A DNA stretch of 64,000 nucleotides. Origin: Aquiflexum gelatinilyticum. GTDB lineage: Bacteria > Bacteroidota > Bacteroidia > Cytophagales > Cyclobacteriaceae. The translations under genes and the position numbers were made by a program. The notes under the pieces were generated by a model. The model did not search any database. It saw nothing but the letters and a program-made list of their open reading frames with translations, and had not been told where the DNA came from. Positions within the stretch are counted from its first letter, which is position 1; each line of letters begins with the position of its first letter. Shown here piece by piece: positions 17,078-25,606 of the stretch. The DNA lies in contig NZ_JANSUY010000001.1 of NCBI RefSeq assembly GCF_024741135.1, positions 310,001-374,000 on the forward strand, in the 5' to 3' direction.

Positions 17078-18496
17078 ATGAGCAAGAAGACCGAATACAG
17101 TTTATTTCAGGATGTTTGTGGGTTTGTGGATGAGGCAGCTAGGCATATGGATATTCATCCCGGATTATTGGAGCAGATCAAAGAATGTAACAGCATATAC
17201 AAATTCAATTTCCCTATCCGAAATGATGATGGTACTTATGAAACTTTGACAGGATATAGAATACAGCATTCACATCATAAACTTCCCTGCAAAGGAGGAA
17301 TTCGATATAGTGACCAAGTTGATGAAGAGGAGGTTAAAGGTCTTGCTTCACTCATGACTTATAAATGTGCTTTGGTAAATGTTCCCTTTGGTGGTGCCAA
17401 AGGTGGGGTAAGTATAGATCCAAAAAAATACACAGTAAACCAACTTGAAAAAATTACCCGGAGGTATACTTCTGAATTGATCAAGAAAAAATTCATAGGC
17501 CCTGCCATCGATGTGCCCGCCCCTGATTACGGCACGGGAGCACGCGAAATGGCTTGGATTGTAGATACTTATGAGGCTTTCAATCCGGAGGTGATCAATG
17601 CAAAAGGCTGTGTAACCGGGAAGCCACTTTCCCAACACGGAATCGACGGCAGGACTGAAGCGACTGGTCAAGGTGTGTTTTTTGGAATCCGTGAGGCGGT
17701 GAGTGTGGAAGAAGATATGACCGCTTTGGGTCTTTCCACAGGTCTGAGGGGAAAAACCGTAATTGTACAGGGGCTTGGAAACGTGGGTTTTTATTCTGCC
17801 AAATACCTTAGCGAAGCTGGAGCAAAAGTGATTGGGATCGCTGAATGGAATGGGGGAATCTTCGATGAGAAGGGAATCAATGTTGAGGCATTGAAGAAAT
17901 ACCAAAATCAGACAGGAGGATTTAAAGGATACGCATCAGGAGAATTTATAGAAAAAAGCAAGGAACTGCTTACCTATCCTTGCGATATCCTAATTCCCGC
18001 TGCCTTGGAAAACCAGATTACTAAAGAAAATGCGGCCAAGATCCAAGCCAAGATCATCGGGGAAGCTGCCAATGGTCCGGTTACCCAGGAAGCGGAAAGA
18101 ATTTTGAACGAAAATGGAAAAATGATCATTCCTGATATGTATCTCAATGCAGGAGGGGTGACGGTTTCTTATTTTGAATGGCTAAAAAATCTTTCACGTG
18201 TGTCTTTTGGCAAACTGGAAAAAAGATATGACCAAGAAAAATACAGGAAACTTCTCGGCACTATCGAAAATGCCACTGGGGAGGAATTTACAGACGAGGA
18301 AAAAGCACAGCTGATCCAAGGAGCTTCCGAAAGGGATTTGGTTCTTTCCGGTTTGGAAGAGACAATGGTCAATGCCTACCATGCCATGAATAAAGTGAGG
18401 CAGGAAAAAAACATTAAAAGCCTTAGAACAGCCGGTTTTATATTAGCATTGGAGAGAATTTCGGTCAGCTATATGGATCTTGGAATTTTTCCTTGA
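17078..18496 (+). CDS. gdhA: Glutamate dehydrogenase (Glu/Leu/Phe/Val dehydrogenase family)
   Basis: Interconverts glutamate and 2-oxoglutarate plus ammonia. The start is the ATG before SKKTEYSLFQDV; an upstream in-frame ATG (17042) adds 12 unlikely residues. The substrate domain shows HHKLPCKGGIRYS, with the substrate Lys, and VPFGGAKGGVSIDP, with the catalytic Lys, followed by PAPDYGTGAREMAWI (catalytic Asp). The Rossmann domain shows VQGLGNVGFYSAKYL. About 472 residues, longer than the roughly 425 of short hexameric enzymes. The coenzyme cannot be decided by eye, and a branched-chain or Phe dehydrogenase is less likely. Confidence 0.88.
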   Translation: MSKKTEYSLFQDVCGFVDEAARHMDIHPGLLEQIKECNSIYKFNFPIRNDDGTYETLTGYRIQHSHHKLPCKGGIRYSDQVDEEEVKGLASLMTYKCALVNVPFGGAKGGVSIDPKKYTVNQLEKITRRYTSELIKKKFIGPAIDVPAPDYGTGAREMAWIVDTYEAFNPEVINAKGCVTGKPLSQHGIDGRTEATGQGVFFGIREAVSVEEDMTALGLSTGLRGKTVIVQGLGNVGFYSAKYLSEAGAKVIGIAEWNGGIFDEKGINVEALKKYQNQTGGFKGYASGEFIEKSKELLTYPCDILIPAALENQITKENAAKIQAKIIGEAANGPVTQEAERILNENGKMIIPDMYLNAGGVTVSYFEWLKNLSRVSFGKLEKRYDQEKYRKLLGTIENATGEEFTDEEKAQLIQGASERDLVLSGLEETMVNAYHAMNKVRQEKNIKSLRTAGFILALERISVSYMDLGIFP

Positions 18497-18592
18497 TTAA
18501 TTTTGGTTAAAAGAAAAAGTTCGAAAGGTTGGAAGGTTTTAAGGTTGAAAAGTTAAGGTCGACCAATATGCCGGCTCTCACGCCTTGGATCT

Positions 18593-18639
18593 TTTGTCTC
18601 CCGTCCCAAATCTCATGTCTCAAATCTCCCATCTAAATA
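18593..18639 (+). repeat. C/T-rich simple-sequence leader upstream of hisF
   Basis: Contains TCCCAAATCTCATGTCTCAAATCT... directly before the hisF ATG. It resembles the leader of the SDR gene (11576-11612, TCTCATGTCTTAAGTCTTAAATCTC), differing mainly by one heptamer-like unit. Confidence 0.55.
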
Positions 18640-19395
18640 ATGTTAACAAAAAGAATAATCCCCTGTCTGGATATCAAAGATGGCAGAACAGTCAAAGGAG
18701 TGAATTTTGTGCAGTTGCGCGATGCAGGAGACCCGGTGGAATTGGCAAAAATCTACTCAGATGAAGGTGCGGACGAACTAGTTTTTTTAGATATCACAGC
18801 CACTGTTGACAAGCGTAAAACTTTGGCCGAACTGGTTACAAAAATTGCAAAAGCCATCAATATCCCTTTTACTGTTGGTGGAGGAATATCTACAATCGAA
18901 GACGTAAAAGTTCTCCTCAATGCAGGTGCAGATAAAATCTCTATCAATTCTGCGGCAGTTCATAACCCGCAGATCATCAATGACATGGCACTGGAATTTG
19001 GCAGTCAGTGCGTGGTGGTAGCCATAGATACACGTAATGTCGATGGAATAGACTTTGTTCATACTCATGGAGGAAGGAAACCGACTTTACTCCAAACCCA
19101 AGCTTGGGCTAAAGAAGTCTGTGACCGTGGCGCAGGAGAAATTCTCCTTACTTCCATGGATCATGACGGTACCAAAGGAGGCTTTGCCAACGAGATTACG
19201 GCGGAGATATCCTCTATGCTTTCCATTCCTGTCATCGCTTCAGGTGGTGCCGGAAACAGCGAACATTTCAAAGATGTGTTTACCTTTGGCAAGGCGGATG
19301 CTGCATTGGCAGCAAGTATCTTCCACTTTAAAGAGATCCCAATCCCTGAACTCAAGACTTATTTGAGTTTTGAGGGTATATCTATAAGGAAGTAA
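18640..19395 (+). CDS. hisF: Imidazole glycerol phosphate synthase, cyclase subunit
   Basis: With HisH, HisF closes the imidazole ring of imidazole glycerol phosphate and releases AICAR during histidine synthesis. A 251-residue (beta/alpha)8 barrel. Catalytic Asp near position 11 in [15 protein letters not shown]; second catalytic Asp in [11 protein letters not shown]; phosphate loops [12 protein letters not shown] and ASGGAGN. The hisH, hisA and other his genes are not in the window. hisIE follows after 367 bp of tandem repeats, so the usual tight hisF-hisIE spacing has been opened. Confidence 0.97.
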   Translation: MLTKRIIPCLDIKDGRTVKGVNFVQLRDAGDPVELAKIYSDEGADELVFLDITATVDKRKTLAELVTKIAKAINIPFTVGGGISTIEDVKVLLNAGADKISINSAAVHNPQIINDMALEFGSQCVVVAIDTRNVDGIDFVHTHGGRKPTLLQTQAWAKEVCDRGAGEILLTSMDHDGTKGGFANEITAEISSMLSIPVIASGGAGNSEHFKDVFTFGKADAALAASIFHFKEIPIPELKTYLSFEGISIRK

Positions 19396-19408
19396 AAACT
19401 AAAATAAT

Positions 19409-19720
19409 GTTGAAATATGCTTTGCGAAATAAAAAATGAAATAAGGTTGAAATATGCTTCACCTATTAACCCTATTTCAATTTATATCTATTTTATTTCC
19501 ACTTTATATCAATTTAAAGAAATATGGTTGAAATATGCCTCGCGAAATAGATAGAAATAAGCTTCACCTATTAACCCTATTTCAATTTATATCTATTTTA
19601 TTTCCACTTTATATCAATTTAAAGAAATATGGTTGAAATATGCCTCGCGAAATAGATAGAAATAAGCTTCACCTATTAACCCTATTTCAATTTATATCTA
19701 TTTTATTTCCACTTTATTTC
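19409..19720. repeat. 105-bp tandem repeat, three copies, between hisF and hisIE
   Basis: The segment GCTTCACCTATTAACCC starts at 19456, 19561 and 19666, exactly 105 bp apart. Copies two and three are essentially identical. The first has a diverged left part (19409-19455), and the third ends inside the unit near 19720. Each unit contains GAAATATGCCTCGCGAAATAG and a T-rich arm CTATTTCAATTTATATCTAT that is loosely complementary to the A-rich arm, so it can fold. There is no variable spacer and no coding capacity. With flanks it fills the whole 367-bp gap. Confidence 0.9.
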
Positions 19721-19762
19721 AACCATCTTTCTTTTACTTATAAATCACATTGGAATTAAAAA

Positions 19763-20371
19763 ATGAATAACCTCAATATAGATTTTGACAAAGTAGACGG
19801 GCTTATCCCTGCCATCATTCAGGATGAAGTGACAGGTGCTGTCCTTATGCTTGGTTACATGAATCAAGAAGCTTTTGACATGACCATTTCTACCCAAAAA
19901 GTCACTTTTTATAGCAGGACTAAAAAGAGGCTTTGGACCAAAGGTGAAACTTCCGGCAATTTCCTGATGCTCAAATCTATCAAGTTGGACTGTGACAATG
20001 ACACACTTTTGGTCCGCGTAAATCCTGTTGGGCCTGTTTGTCACAAAGGAGATGATACCTGTTGGGCGGAGAACAACAGCAGTAAAACACTCTTTATCGA
20101 CCAACTCAGGGATATCATCAAAGATCGCAAAAACAATCCAACCGAAAATTCCTACACCGCATCACTCTTTTCAAAAGGGATCAACAAGATCGCCCAAAAA
20201 GTAGGGGAAGAAGCAGTGGAAATCGTCATTGAAGCCAAAGACGACAACAAAGATTTATTTTTAGGCGAAGCTGCCGATTTGCTTTTCCACTACCTCATTC
20301 TCCTGGAAGCAAAAGAAATCGAACTCGACGAGGTGATGGAAGTGTTGATCAAAAGGCATAAGGGAAACTGA
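19763..20371 (+). CDS. hisIE: Bifunctional phosphoribosyl-AMP cyclohydrolase / phosphoribosyl-ATP pyrophosphatase
   Basis: Carries the second and third steps of histidine synthesis. 202 residues. N-terminal HisI domain (about 1-110): GYMNQEAF, SRTKKRLWTKGETSGN, the metal-binding LDCDNDTLLVRV and the Cys-bearing GPVCHKGDDTCW. C-terminal HisE domain (about 115-200): ASLFSKGINKIAQKVGEEAVEI followed by EAKDDN and LLFHYLILL. A complete fusion. Convergent with the small membrane gene at 20418. Confidence 0.96.
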   Translation: MNNLNIDFDKVDGLIPAIIQDEVTGAVLMLGYMNQEAFDMTISTQKVTFYSRTKKRLWTKGETSGNFLMLKSIKLDCDNDTLLVRVNPVGPVCHKGDDTCWAENNSSKTLFIDQLRDIIKDRKNNPTENSYTASLFSKGINKIAQKVGEEAVEIVIEAKDDNKDLFLGEAADLLFHYLILLEAKEIELDEVMEVLIKRHKGN

Positions 20372-20403
20372 AAATCAAATTCCATATTTGAATTTTTGAT
20401 TTT
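20371..20403. terminator. Possible bidirectional terminator between hisIE and the next gene
   Basis: AAAATCAAATTC (20371-20382) faces GAATTTTTGATTTT (20390-20403), an imperfect inverted repeat with a two-base bulge, between convergent genes. AT-rich, so weak. Confidence 0.35.
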
Positions 20404-20417
20404 ATCAGGAGAGATAT

Positions 20418-20696
20418 TTATTTGGGTGTATTCTTCAGTTCAAGGGAATCTTGAAGAACAATTACTAAAAATACCAACAATCCTAATACTCCCATCGGTA
20501 AAGTGATGAAAGTGAAAAAGGGGAGAACCATCCAACCACAATTGCTTTCATTGCAGGGTTCCCCTGTTGAAAGTTCAGTAAGATAACTTCCAAGGACTCC
20601 TATGAGATAGGGAGAAAGTGCGAAAAAAATAATTACAAAAAACCAAACAGGGAATCGGGTAATGTAATGTCGTTTTCTTTTTATGATTTTTGCCAT
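20418..20696 (-). CDS. Small two-helix membrane protein of unknown function
   Basis: 92 residues: a basic N-terminus (AKIIKRKRHYITRF), a first membrane helix (about 15-38, VWFFVIIFFALSPYLIGVLG), an outside loop with two Cys (PCNESNCGW), and a second membrane helix (about 55-82, LPFFTFITLPMGVLGLLVFL). The loop cysteines could form a disulphide. No family recognised. Confidence 0.65.
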   Translation of the reverse strand: MAKIIKRKRHYITRFPVWFFVIIFFALSPYLIGVLGSYLTELSTGEPCNESNCGWMVLPFFTFITLPMGVLGLLVFLVIVLQDSLELKNTPK

Positions 20697-20812
20697 AAAT
20701 GGAATTACAAAATTTTAGCTTTAGAATTTTCAGTTTTGTCTTACAGAATCCCTTCTAAGAATGGTTTTTTATAAAAATTGAAACATAAGTAGGCCTCAAC
20801 CTGCCCTTGATT

Positions 20813-21358
20813 TCACCAATCCCAAGCTACAATAATCCAAACTTCACCGTCTTCATTGGGATAGCGGCTGAGTTCTCGGAAGCCGACCCGGTAGTGGGCG
20901 GCAAGTGACCGGTAGTTACGCTCGGAGATTTCTGTGATGGCAAAGTCAAAATTTTTGCCGTGAACTTCATGGTAGAGTTCGTAGCATTTGTCAAAAATGC
21001 CCATTCCACGATAATCCTTTGCAACAGCAACCTGACCAACAACGATGTAATTGTAATCTGAAAGTGGGGTGCCGTTTACTTCGATTTGGTCAAACTGCTC
21101 AAACATCGGGATCAACATCGAAATATCGTACCTGCTTTCGACTGTCATGCCGAGGATGTAAGCCACAACTAGGTCGCCATCTTTGGCTATGATATGCGGT
21201 GCAAATGAATTCATTTTGGCAAGGTCTTCTACGCTGTGCTCCGCAAAGACAAACCCCTGATCCAAGGATTCTAGATTTTTGATATGATTTTCTTGTTGGA
21301 GTTCAAGGATGCCGACAAATTCCTCGTAGGAATCAGCTGTTTTGAATTGGAGTGACAT
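20813..21358 (-). CDS. GNAT-family N-acetyltransferase
   Basis: The start is the ATG before SLQFKTADSYEEF; an upstream in-frame ATG (21388) adds ten residues. About 181 residues. The acetyl-CoA pyrophosphate loop is in GQVAVAKDYRGMGIFDKCYE (R-G-M-G form of Q/RxxGxG/A). Next comes ITEISERNYRSLAAHYRVGF, the usual motif-B region of GNAT enzymes that act on small molecules or N-termini. The substrate is unknown. Confidence 0.85.
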   Translation of the reverse strand: MSLQFKTADSYEEFVGILELQQENHIKNLESLDQGFVFAEHSVEDLAKMNSFAPHIIAKDGDLVVAYILGMTVESRYDISMLIPMFEQFDQIEVNGTPLSDYNYIVVGQVAVAKDYRGMGIFDKCYELYHEVHGKNFDFAITEISERNYRSLAAHYRVGFRELSRYPNEDGEVWIIVAWDW

Positions 21359-21401
21359 AGGAAAAAACCACGGACTTCTAGCTGTCAATGGTACTGTGAA
21401 T

Positions 21402-22397
21402 TTACATCAAAAACCCATTCTCAACGGGGTATGGCTTGGGAATATTTTCATCATCAAGCATTTCCCTCAAATCGATTTCTATGCCACGGGTGATAGATGA
21501 AATAGGTACATCATTGTATGCCCCTTCAAATGGATTTTCGGAATAATCTCCAATTTTTTCCATCAGGAAAAATATCCATATAATCATCCCGGAGAAAGGG
21601 ATGGTCATCCAAATCCACAATTCATCAGATGTCAAAAAAATGTCCAACAGGCCAAAGGGAATCAATAGGCAAAATACCCAAGTCATCCACAAAGCTACAG
21701 ATGCATACTGACGGGGAAGAGGGAAATTCTTGATCCGCTCTGACATACCCTGATTGTCATAGAGCCGCCCGATCAATTGGTGAAACCAGACCTGCTTGAA
21801 ATCACTGATCAATCCTTTGTTTTTTATTTCTTTGATGACTTCAGATTGCTTTTTCAAAATCTGCGAAGGTATATTGGATTTTGTTCTGAAATGCGCCAAC
21901 TCTGATTCAGAAAGATATTCTTTCAATTCTTTGTCCAGTCCGTTGTTCAGTATTTCAGCATATGTGGGAACAAATACAATGTTTTGGGGACCGAACTTGT
22001 GTTCCCAAGACTTGGGAATTCGCATCATATACCGCAGGGAAATCACCCAGGCCAAGTGGCGGTAGATGAGACTTTTTTTCAGAATTTCTGTTTCATGGTC
22101 GGGATTTTCATTCAGAAGACTGATGACAGCAGTGGCAAAAGTCCGGCTGTCGTTGACTATTGCTCCCCAGATTTTGCGTGCCTCCCAAGTCCTGTCATAG
22201 GAGGAGTTGTTTTTGAAACCAAGGTAAAAAGAGACTGCAATACCGATAATGCTGATTGGTTGCCAAGGCAGGGTAAACTTGATTTCTGTGACCTGATAAA
22301 GAATGGTAATGATAGCGGCATAGACGAGTCCATAATAAAAAGGTTTTTTGGACCACTTGAAGGTCATCAAAAAGCTGTAATTCCTGTTTACGTACAT
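21402..22397 (-). CDS. Bestrophin-family anion channel
   Basis: 331 residues. Bestrophins form pentameric chloride channels in the inner membrane. The N-terminal FKWSKKPFYYGLVYAAIITIL gives the first membrane helix. Characteristic stretches follow: GIAVSFYLGFKNNSSYDRTWEARKIWG (pore-lining region), a middle amphipathic part, and then two helices around VALWMTWVFCLLIPFGLL and IWMTIPFSGMIIWIFFLME. The end has NPFEGAYNDVPISSITRGIE, the well-conserved bestrophin C-terminal block. Complete. Confidence 0.92.
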   Translation of the reverse strand: MYVNRNYSFLMTFKWSKKPFYYGLVYAAIITILYQVTEIKFTLPWQPISIIGIAVSFYLGFKNNSSYDRTWEARKIWGAIVNDSRTFATAVISLLNENPDHETEILKKSLIYRHLAWVISLRYMMRIPKSWEHKFGPQNIVFVPTYAEILNNGLDKELKEYLSESELAHFRTKSNIPSQILKKQSEVIKEIKNKGLISDFKQVWFHQLIGRLYDNQGMSERIKNFPLPRQYASVALWMTWVFCLLIPFGLLDIFLTSDELWIWMTIPFSGMIIWIFFLMEKIGDYSENPFEGAYNDVPISSITRGIEIDLREMLDDENIPKPYPVENGFLM

Positions 22398-22473
22398 ATC
22401 GGTTAGACTTTATTTCTTTCAAAAATCAATTTATTGCCAAAGAATCTTTATTCAAGATGGGTTTTGTGCCTTT

Positions 22474-23307
22474 TTACTCCAGAATTCTTTCGAATAATTC
22501 ACGGCATTTGGTCTCTACTTTGGCGGTATTTATCTTTTTATTTTGCTGCAAAGAAGCCAAGAGGTCAATGTATTTTTTGGAAATATCTTCTTTGTCAGTC
22601 AAAAATCCGGTCAGGTGCTGTAAAAAAAGCTGATTTTGATACCAAACCAACAAGTCCTTTTGAAGCTCACTCATCCTAACATGTACTTCTTTCACAAAAA
22701 TAGAATTGAAACCTGATTCTATCCTGAGATTTTCCAAAGCTATAATTACCCGTATTCCTTCGTATATGTCTTTTAGTGCCTTGGTATCGAGTTTCGTTTT
22801 ATTGTCAAGGTTAAAAAACTCCAGCTCCTCACTGATTATCTGGGTCGTGGAGGTATTGACCATGAGTGGCTTGAGGCCTCTGCTGTATTGGTAGACTTCA
22901 TTGTAAAGTTCATCCCAAATCTGAAGCGGGGTGGATACGATAAGGTCATAAACCTCAGCATACACTTTGTTTTTTTCTGATTCAAGGGCTTTGGTGTAGG
23001 AATTGAATACGACATTGTCTCTCATCTTGACTGATTCCACCTGCTTCATAATCATCTTCAGGTGTTTGGTTTTCTTAAGTCCTTTAAAGATTTTTTTGAA
23101 GGGTGAAAAGAGCTGGAATTTGAGGTTTTCTTCTTTAAAATGAATTCTTGAAAGGAAGTCTACATAGATTTCAAGGAATATCAGCTTCTGTTCCAATTCC
23201 ATGGATTTTTTCCCCCTATACCTTTTGCTCAATGATAAAAAAGCTGATTTTGCGTCTTCAAACTGCTGTGTGAACAACCTGAAAATAGGGGAAACCTTTC
23301 CTTGCAT
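22474..23307 (-). CDS. Helix-rich protein, possibly a divergent CHAD domain
   Basis: 277 residues, nearly all predicted helix, rich in Lys, Glu and Leu. The spacing of basic helices (EENLKFQLFSPFKKIFKGLK; later LKDIYEGIRVIIALENLRIE and SELQKDLLVWYQNQL) recalls the paired four-helix bundles of CHAD domains, which bind polyphosphate. However, the conserved CHAD histidines are mostly absent, so the call is weak. The gene ends just before bestrophin and lies 3 bp after the DUF2027-Smr gene, in the same operon as that gene and photolyase. Confidence 0.6.
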   Translation of the reverse strand: MQGKVSPIFRLFTQQFEDAKSAFLSLSKRYRGKKSMELEQKLIFLEIYVDFLSRIHFKEENLKFQLFSPFKKIFKGLKKTKHLKMIMKQVESVKMRDNVVFNSYTKALESEKNKVYAEVYDLIVSTPLQIWDELYNEVYQYSRGLKPLMVNTSTTQIISEELEFFNLDNKTKLDTKALKDIYEGIRVIIALENLRIESGFNSIFVKEVHVRMSELQKDLLVWYQNQLFLQHLTGFLTDKEDISKKYIDLLASLQQNKKINTAKVETKCRELFERILE

Positions 23308-23310
23308 GGC

Positions 23311-24261
23311 TTAAGAGATTCTGACCAATGTAGCGCCGTATCCAAACCGGCTTTTTTGTGTGTCCTGAAAATACTTAATATTTCCTAAATGACTCAAATA
23401 CTTGTGGATTTCTTTTCGGAGTACGCCGTTGCCGATGCCGTGGATAAAGGTGATTTCATCCATTCCTGAAGCGATGGCGTAATTGAGGTTTTTTTCGAAG
23501 GTTTCCATCTGAAGGCGAACCATTTCACCGTTGCTCATCATCGAGAAATCTTTGGTAAGCTGCTCAATGTGAAGGTCGATTTCTCTAGGAGGCTTTTGAA
23601 ACTTCAATACAGGAATGGTTTTTTCGGTATTGAGCTGTTCGTTCAATTTTTGAATATCTATTTCTTTGGTTTGATCAGAAAGTTTGAATACATAGCCACT
23701 TTTGTCCAAAATTGGAGCAGTACCCCGGCTTTTGAAAAAGGAAGAAGCTTTGAATTTGACTCTTCTCTCGAAAGAGGGTTCCATCTTTTCTATCTTGGAA
23801 TGAATGGGAAAAAACTGTACCAAAAGCATCGGCCACTCCTCAAAATCCTGGATTGATTTTTCCCCCAGTTTTTGGGTAGTTTTCTTTTTGAGCATCCCTG
23901 CAAAAATGGTTTGACCATTGCTGCCAAAGACTTCAGTAGCCATCAGGATATAATCACGGTCAGAATTGTTGCTGATGTAAATGCTGTGGTCTTTGTCATT
24001 GAGGGGAAGATACGCGATAAATAAGCCCTCCTCTTTTGAAGTTTTAACCTTGGAAAAAGAATTTGGCAGGTCTGCGACAACTTCTTTTTGATCTCCAAAG
24101 TATTGCTTTTCTGCACTCGATATGACGACAATTTCATTTTTCATGGCAGGAATCCGGAATCCGTCTTCTATCTCTACTTCCACCCTTCCACTCGCGGATA
24201 TTTTTACAATTACTCCTGATTCGTTGCCGTGAAGCAATCGGACTTTGTCTCCTATGTTCAT
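23311..24261 (-). CDS. DUF2027 and Smr domain protein
   Basis: 316 residues. The N-terminus NIGDKVRLLHGNESGVIVKI is a small beta-barrel of the kind seen in MutS2/Smr-associated proteins. The middle is the Bacteroidota DUF2027 region. The C-terminal Smr domain (about 235-316) shows REIDLHIEQL, then FIHGIGNGVLRKEIHKYL (the HGxGxGxLR motif). Smr domains cleave or bind branched DNA or RNA. Its start overlaps the photolyase stop by 4 bp, so it is translationally coupled to a DNA-repair gene, which weakly favours a nucleic-acid role. Confidence 0.85.
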   Translation of the reverse strand: MNIGDKVRLLHGNESGVIVKISASGRVEVEIEDGFRIPAMKNEIVVISSAEKQYFGDQKEVVADLPNSFSKVKTSKEEGLFIAYLPLNDKDHSIYISNNSDRDYILMATEVFGSNGQTIFAGMLKKKTTQKLGEKSIQDFEEWPMLLVQFFPIHSKIEKMEPSFERRVKFKASSFFKSRGTAPILDKSGYVFKLSDQTKEIDIQKLNEQLNTEKTIPVLKFQKPPREIDLHIEQLTKDFSMMSNGEMVRLQMETFEKNLNYAIASGMDEITFIHGIGNGVLRKEIHKYLSHLGNIKYFQDTQKSRFGYGATLVRIS

Positions 24262-25559
24262 GTGTTCAATGCGGTTTTATATGTTTCTATGGCCCTTTCC
24301 CTTGCAAATTTATGGTCAACCATAGGTTTTGGATAATCGGGTTTTCCGAATTCGGGTACCCATTTTTTGATATACCGGAGGTCTTTGTCAAACTTCTCAG
24401 TCTGGGATTCGGGATTGAATACCCTGAAATATGGCTGGGCATCAGTCCCTGTCCCTGCAGCCCATTGCCAACCCCCGTTGTTGGAAGACAGTTCAAAGTC
24501 AAGTAATTTTTTTGCAAAGTACGCTTCTCCCCATCGCCAATCAATCAAAAGATGCTTGGTAAGGAAACTCGCTACAATCATCCTTACCCTATTGTGCATA
24601 AATCCGGTAGCATTGAGTTCCCTCATACCTGCATCTACGATCGGATATCCGGTCATTCCTTCGCACCACTTTTCAAAATCACCCTCATCTGTCCGCCAAG
24701 GAATATGGTCGTATTTCGGCTTGAATGCTTGGTCTGTCACCTGTGGGTTGTGGTGGAGAATCATCATATAAAATTCCCTCCAGATCAATTCATTGAGGAA
24801 GGTATCATTGAGCTTTGAAGCCTCCAAAGCGAGTTTCCTTACACTGATGGTACCAAATCTTAAATGAATTCCCAATCTGGATGTTCCCTTTATTCCGGGA
24901 AAATTTCTTTGAGAATCGTATTTCTGGATCAGGGGTTTGTCAATTTCAAGAGGAGGGATTTGGATGTCTGATTTCTCAAAACCCATTTCTTCCAATGCAG
25001 GAACAGGTAGGGGAGAAGTCTGGTAGAAATTGTTTTTTTTGGGATCAAGGTTTAGAAGCTGAATGGATGCTTTGCTGAATTTTTCCAGCCAAACTTTGCT
25101 GTAAGGAGTGAAGACTTTGTAAAATTCCCCGCTTCCATTGACGATTTCTTCCTTTTCAAAGATGACCTGATCTTTGAAATCCAAGAACTGGATTCCTTTT
25201 TCTTTTAACAAATCCTTGATGGCTTGGTCCCTTTCTTTGGCATATGGTTCATAGTCCCGGTTGGTATAGACATTTTGGATGTCATATTCTCCGAGTAATT
25301 CTCTGTAAATCTCAATCGGTTTGCCGTATTTGACCAAAATAGAGCTTCCGAATTCCTTCAGGGATTCACCCAATTTTAAGATTTGGGAATGGATAAATTC
25401 TACCCGAGCATCTTTTTTGTCATCAAGTTTGTCCAAAATTTCCCTGTCAAAGATGAATAGCGGCAGCACATTTTTTTCCTGTGAATAGGCATAATACAGG
25501 CCGGTGTTGTCCTCGAGTCTCAGATCCCTTCTGAACCAAAATAGGCTGATTTTTTCCAT
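24258..25559 (-). CDS. phrB: Deoxyribodipyrimidine photolyase, class I
   Basis: Uses blue light and FADH- to split cyclobutane pyrimidine dimers. 433 residues. The N-terminal antenna domain begins SLFWFRRDLRLEDNTGLYYA. The FAD domain has GIKGTSRLGIHLRFGTISVR, NELIWREFYMMILHHNP, MTGYPIVDAGMREL, GFMHNRVRMIVASFL and SNNGGWQWAAGTGTDAQPYF. These are the class I photolyase signatures. Full length; first gene of a minus-strand operon with the DUF2027-Smr and CHAD-like genes. Confidence 0.94.
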   Translation of the reverse strand: MEKISLFWFRRDLRLEDNTGLYYAYSQEKNVLPLFIFDREILDKLDDKKDARVEFIHSQILKLGESLKEFGSSILVKYGKPIEIYRELLGEYDIQNVYTNRDYEPYAKERDQAIKDLLKEKGIQFLDFKDQVIFEKEEIVNGSGEFYKVFTPYSKVWLEKFSKASIQLLNLDPKKNNFYQTSPLPVPALEEMGFEKSDIQIPPLEIDKPLIQKYDSQRNFPGIKGTSRLGIHLRFGTISVRKLALEASKLNDTFLNELIWREFYMMILHHNPQVTDQAFKPKYDHIPWRTDEGDFEKWCEGMTGYPIVDAGMRELNATGFMHNRVRMIVASFLTKHLLIDWRWGEAYFAKKLLDFELSSNNGGWQWAAGTGTDAQPYFRVFNPESQTEKFDKDLRYIKKWVPEFGKPDYPKPMVDHKFARERAIETYKTALNT

Positions 25560-25606
25560 ACTGTTTGTTTCATTTCAGGTATCAATATCCTGCAGGCAAA
25601 ATTGTT

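Noticed and set aside
17348-17905. 185-codon ORF antisense to glutamate dehydrogenase
   Set aside because: Mirrors a fully supported gene; no recognisable protein features.
19409-19720. Possible CRISPR array between hisF and hisIE
   Set aside because: The repeats are 105 bp, head to tail without variable spacers, and there are no cas genes.
20371-20403. Strong terminator after hisIE
   Set aside because: The inverted repeat is AT-only and bulged, so it was kept only as a low-confidence terminator.
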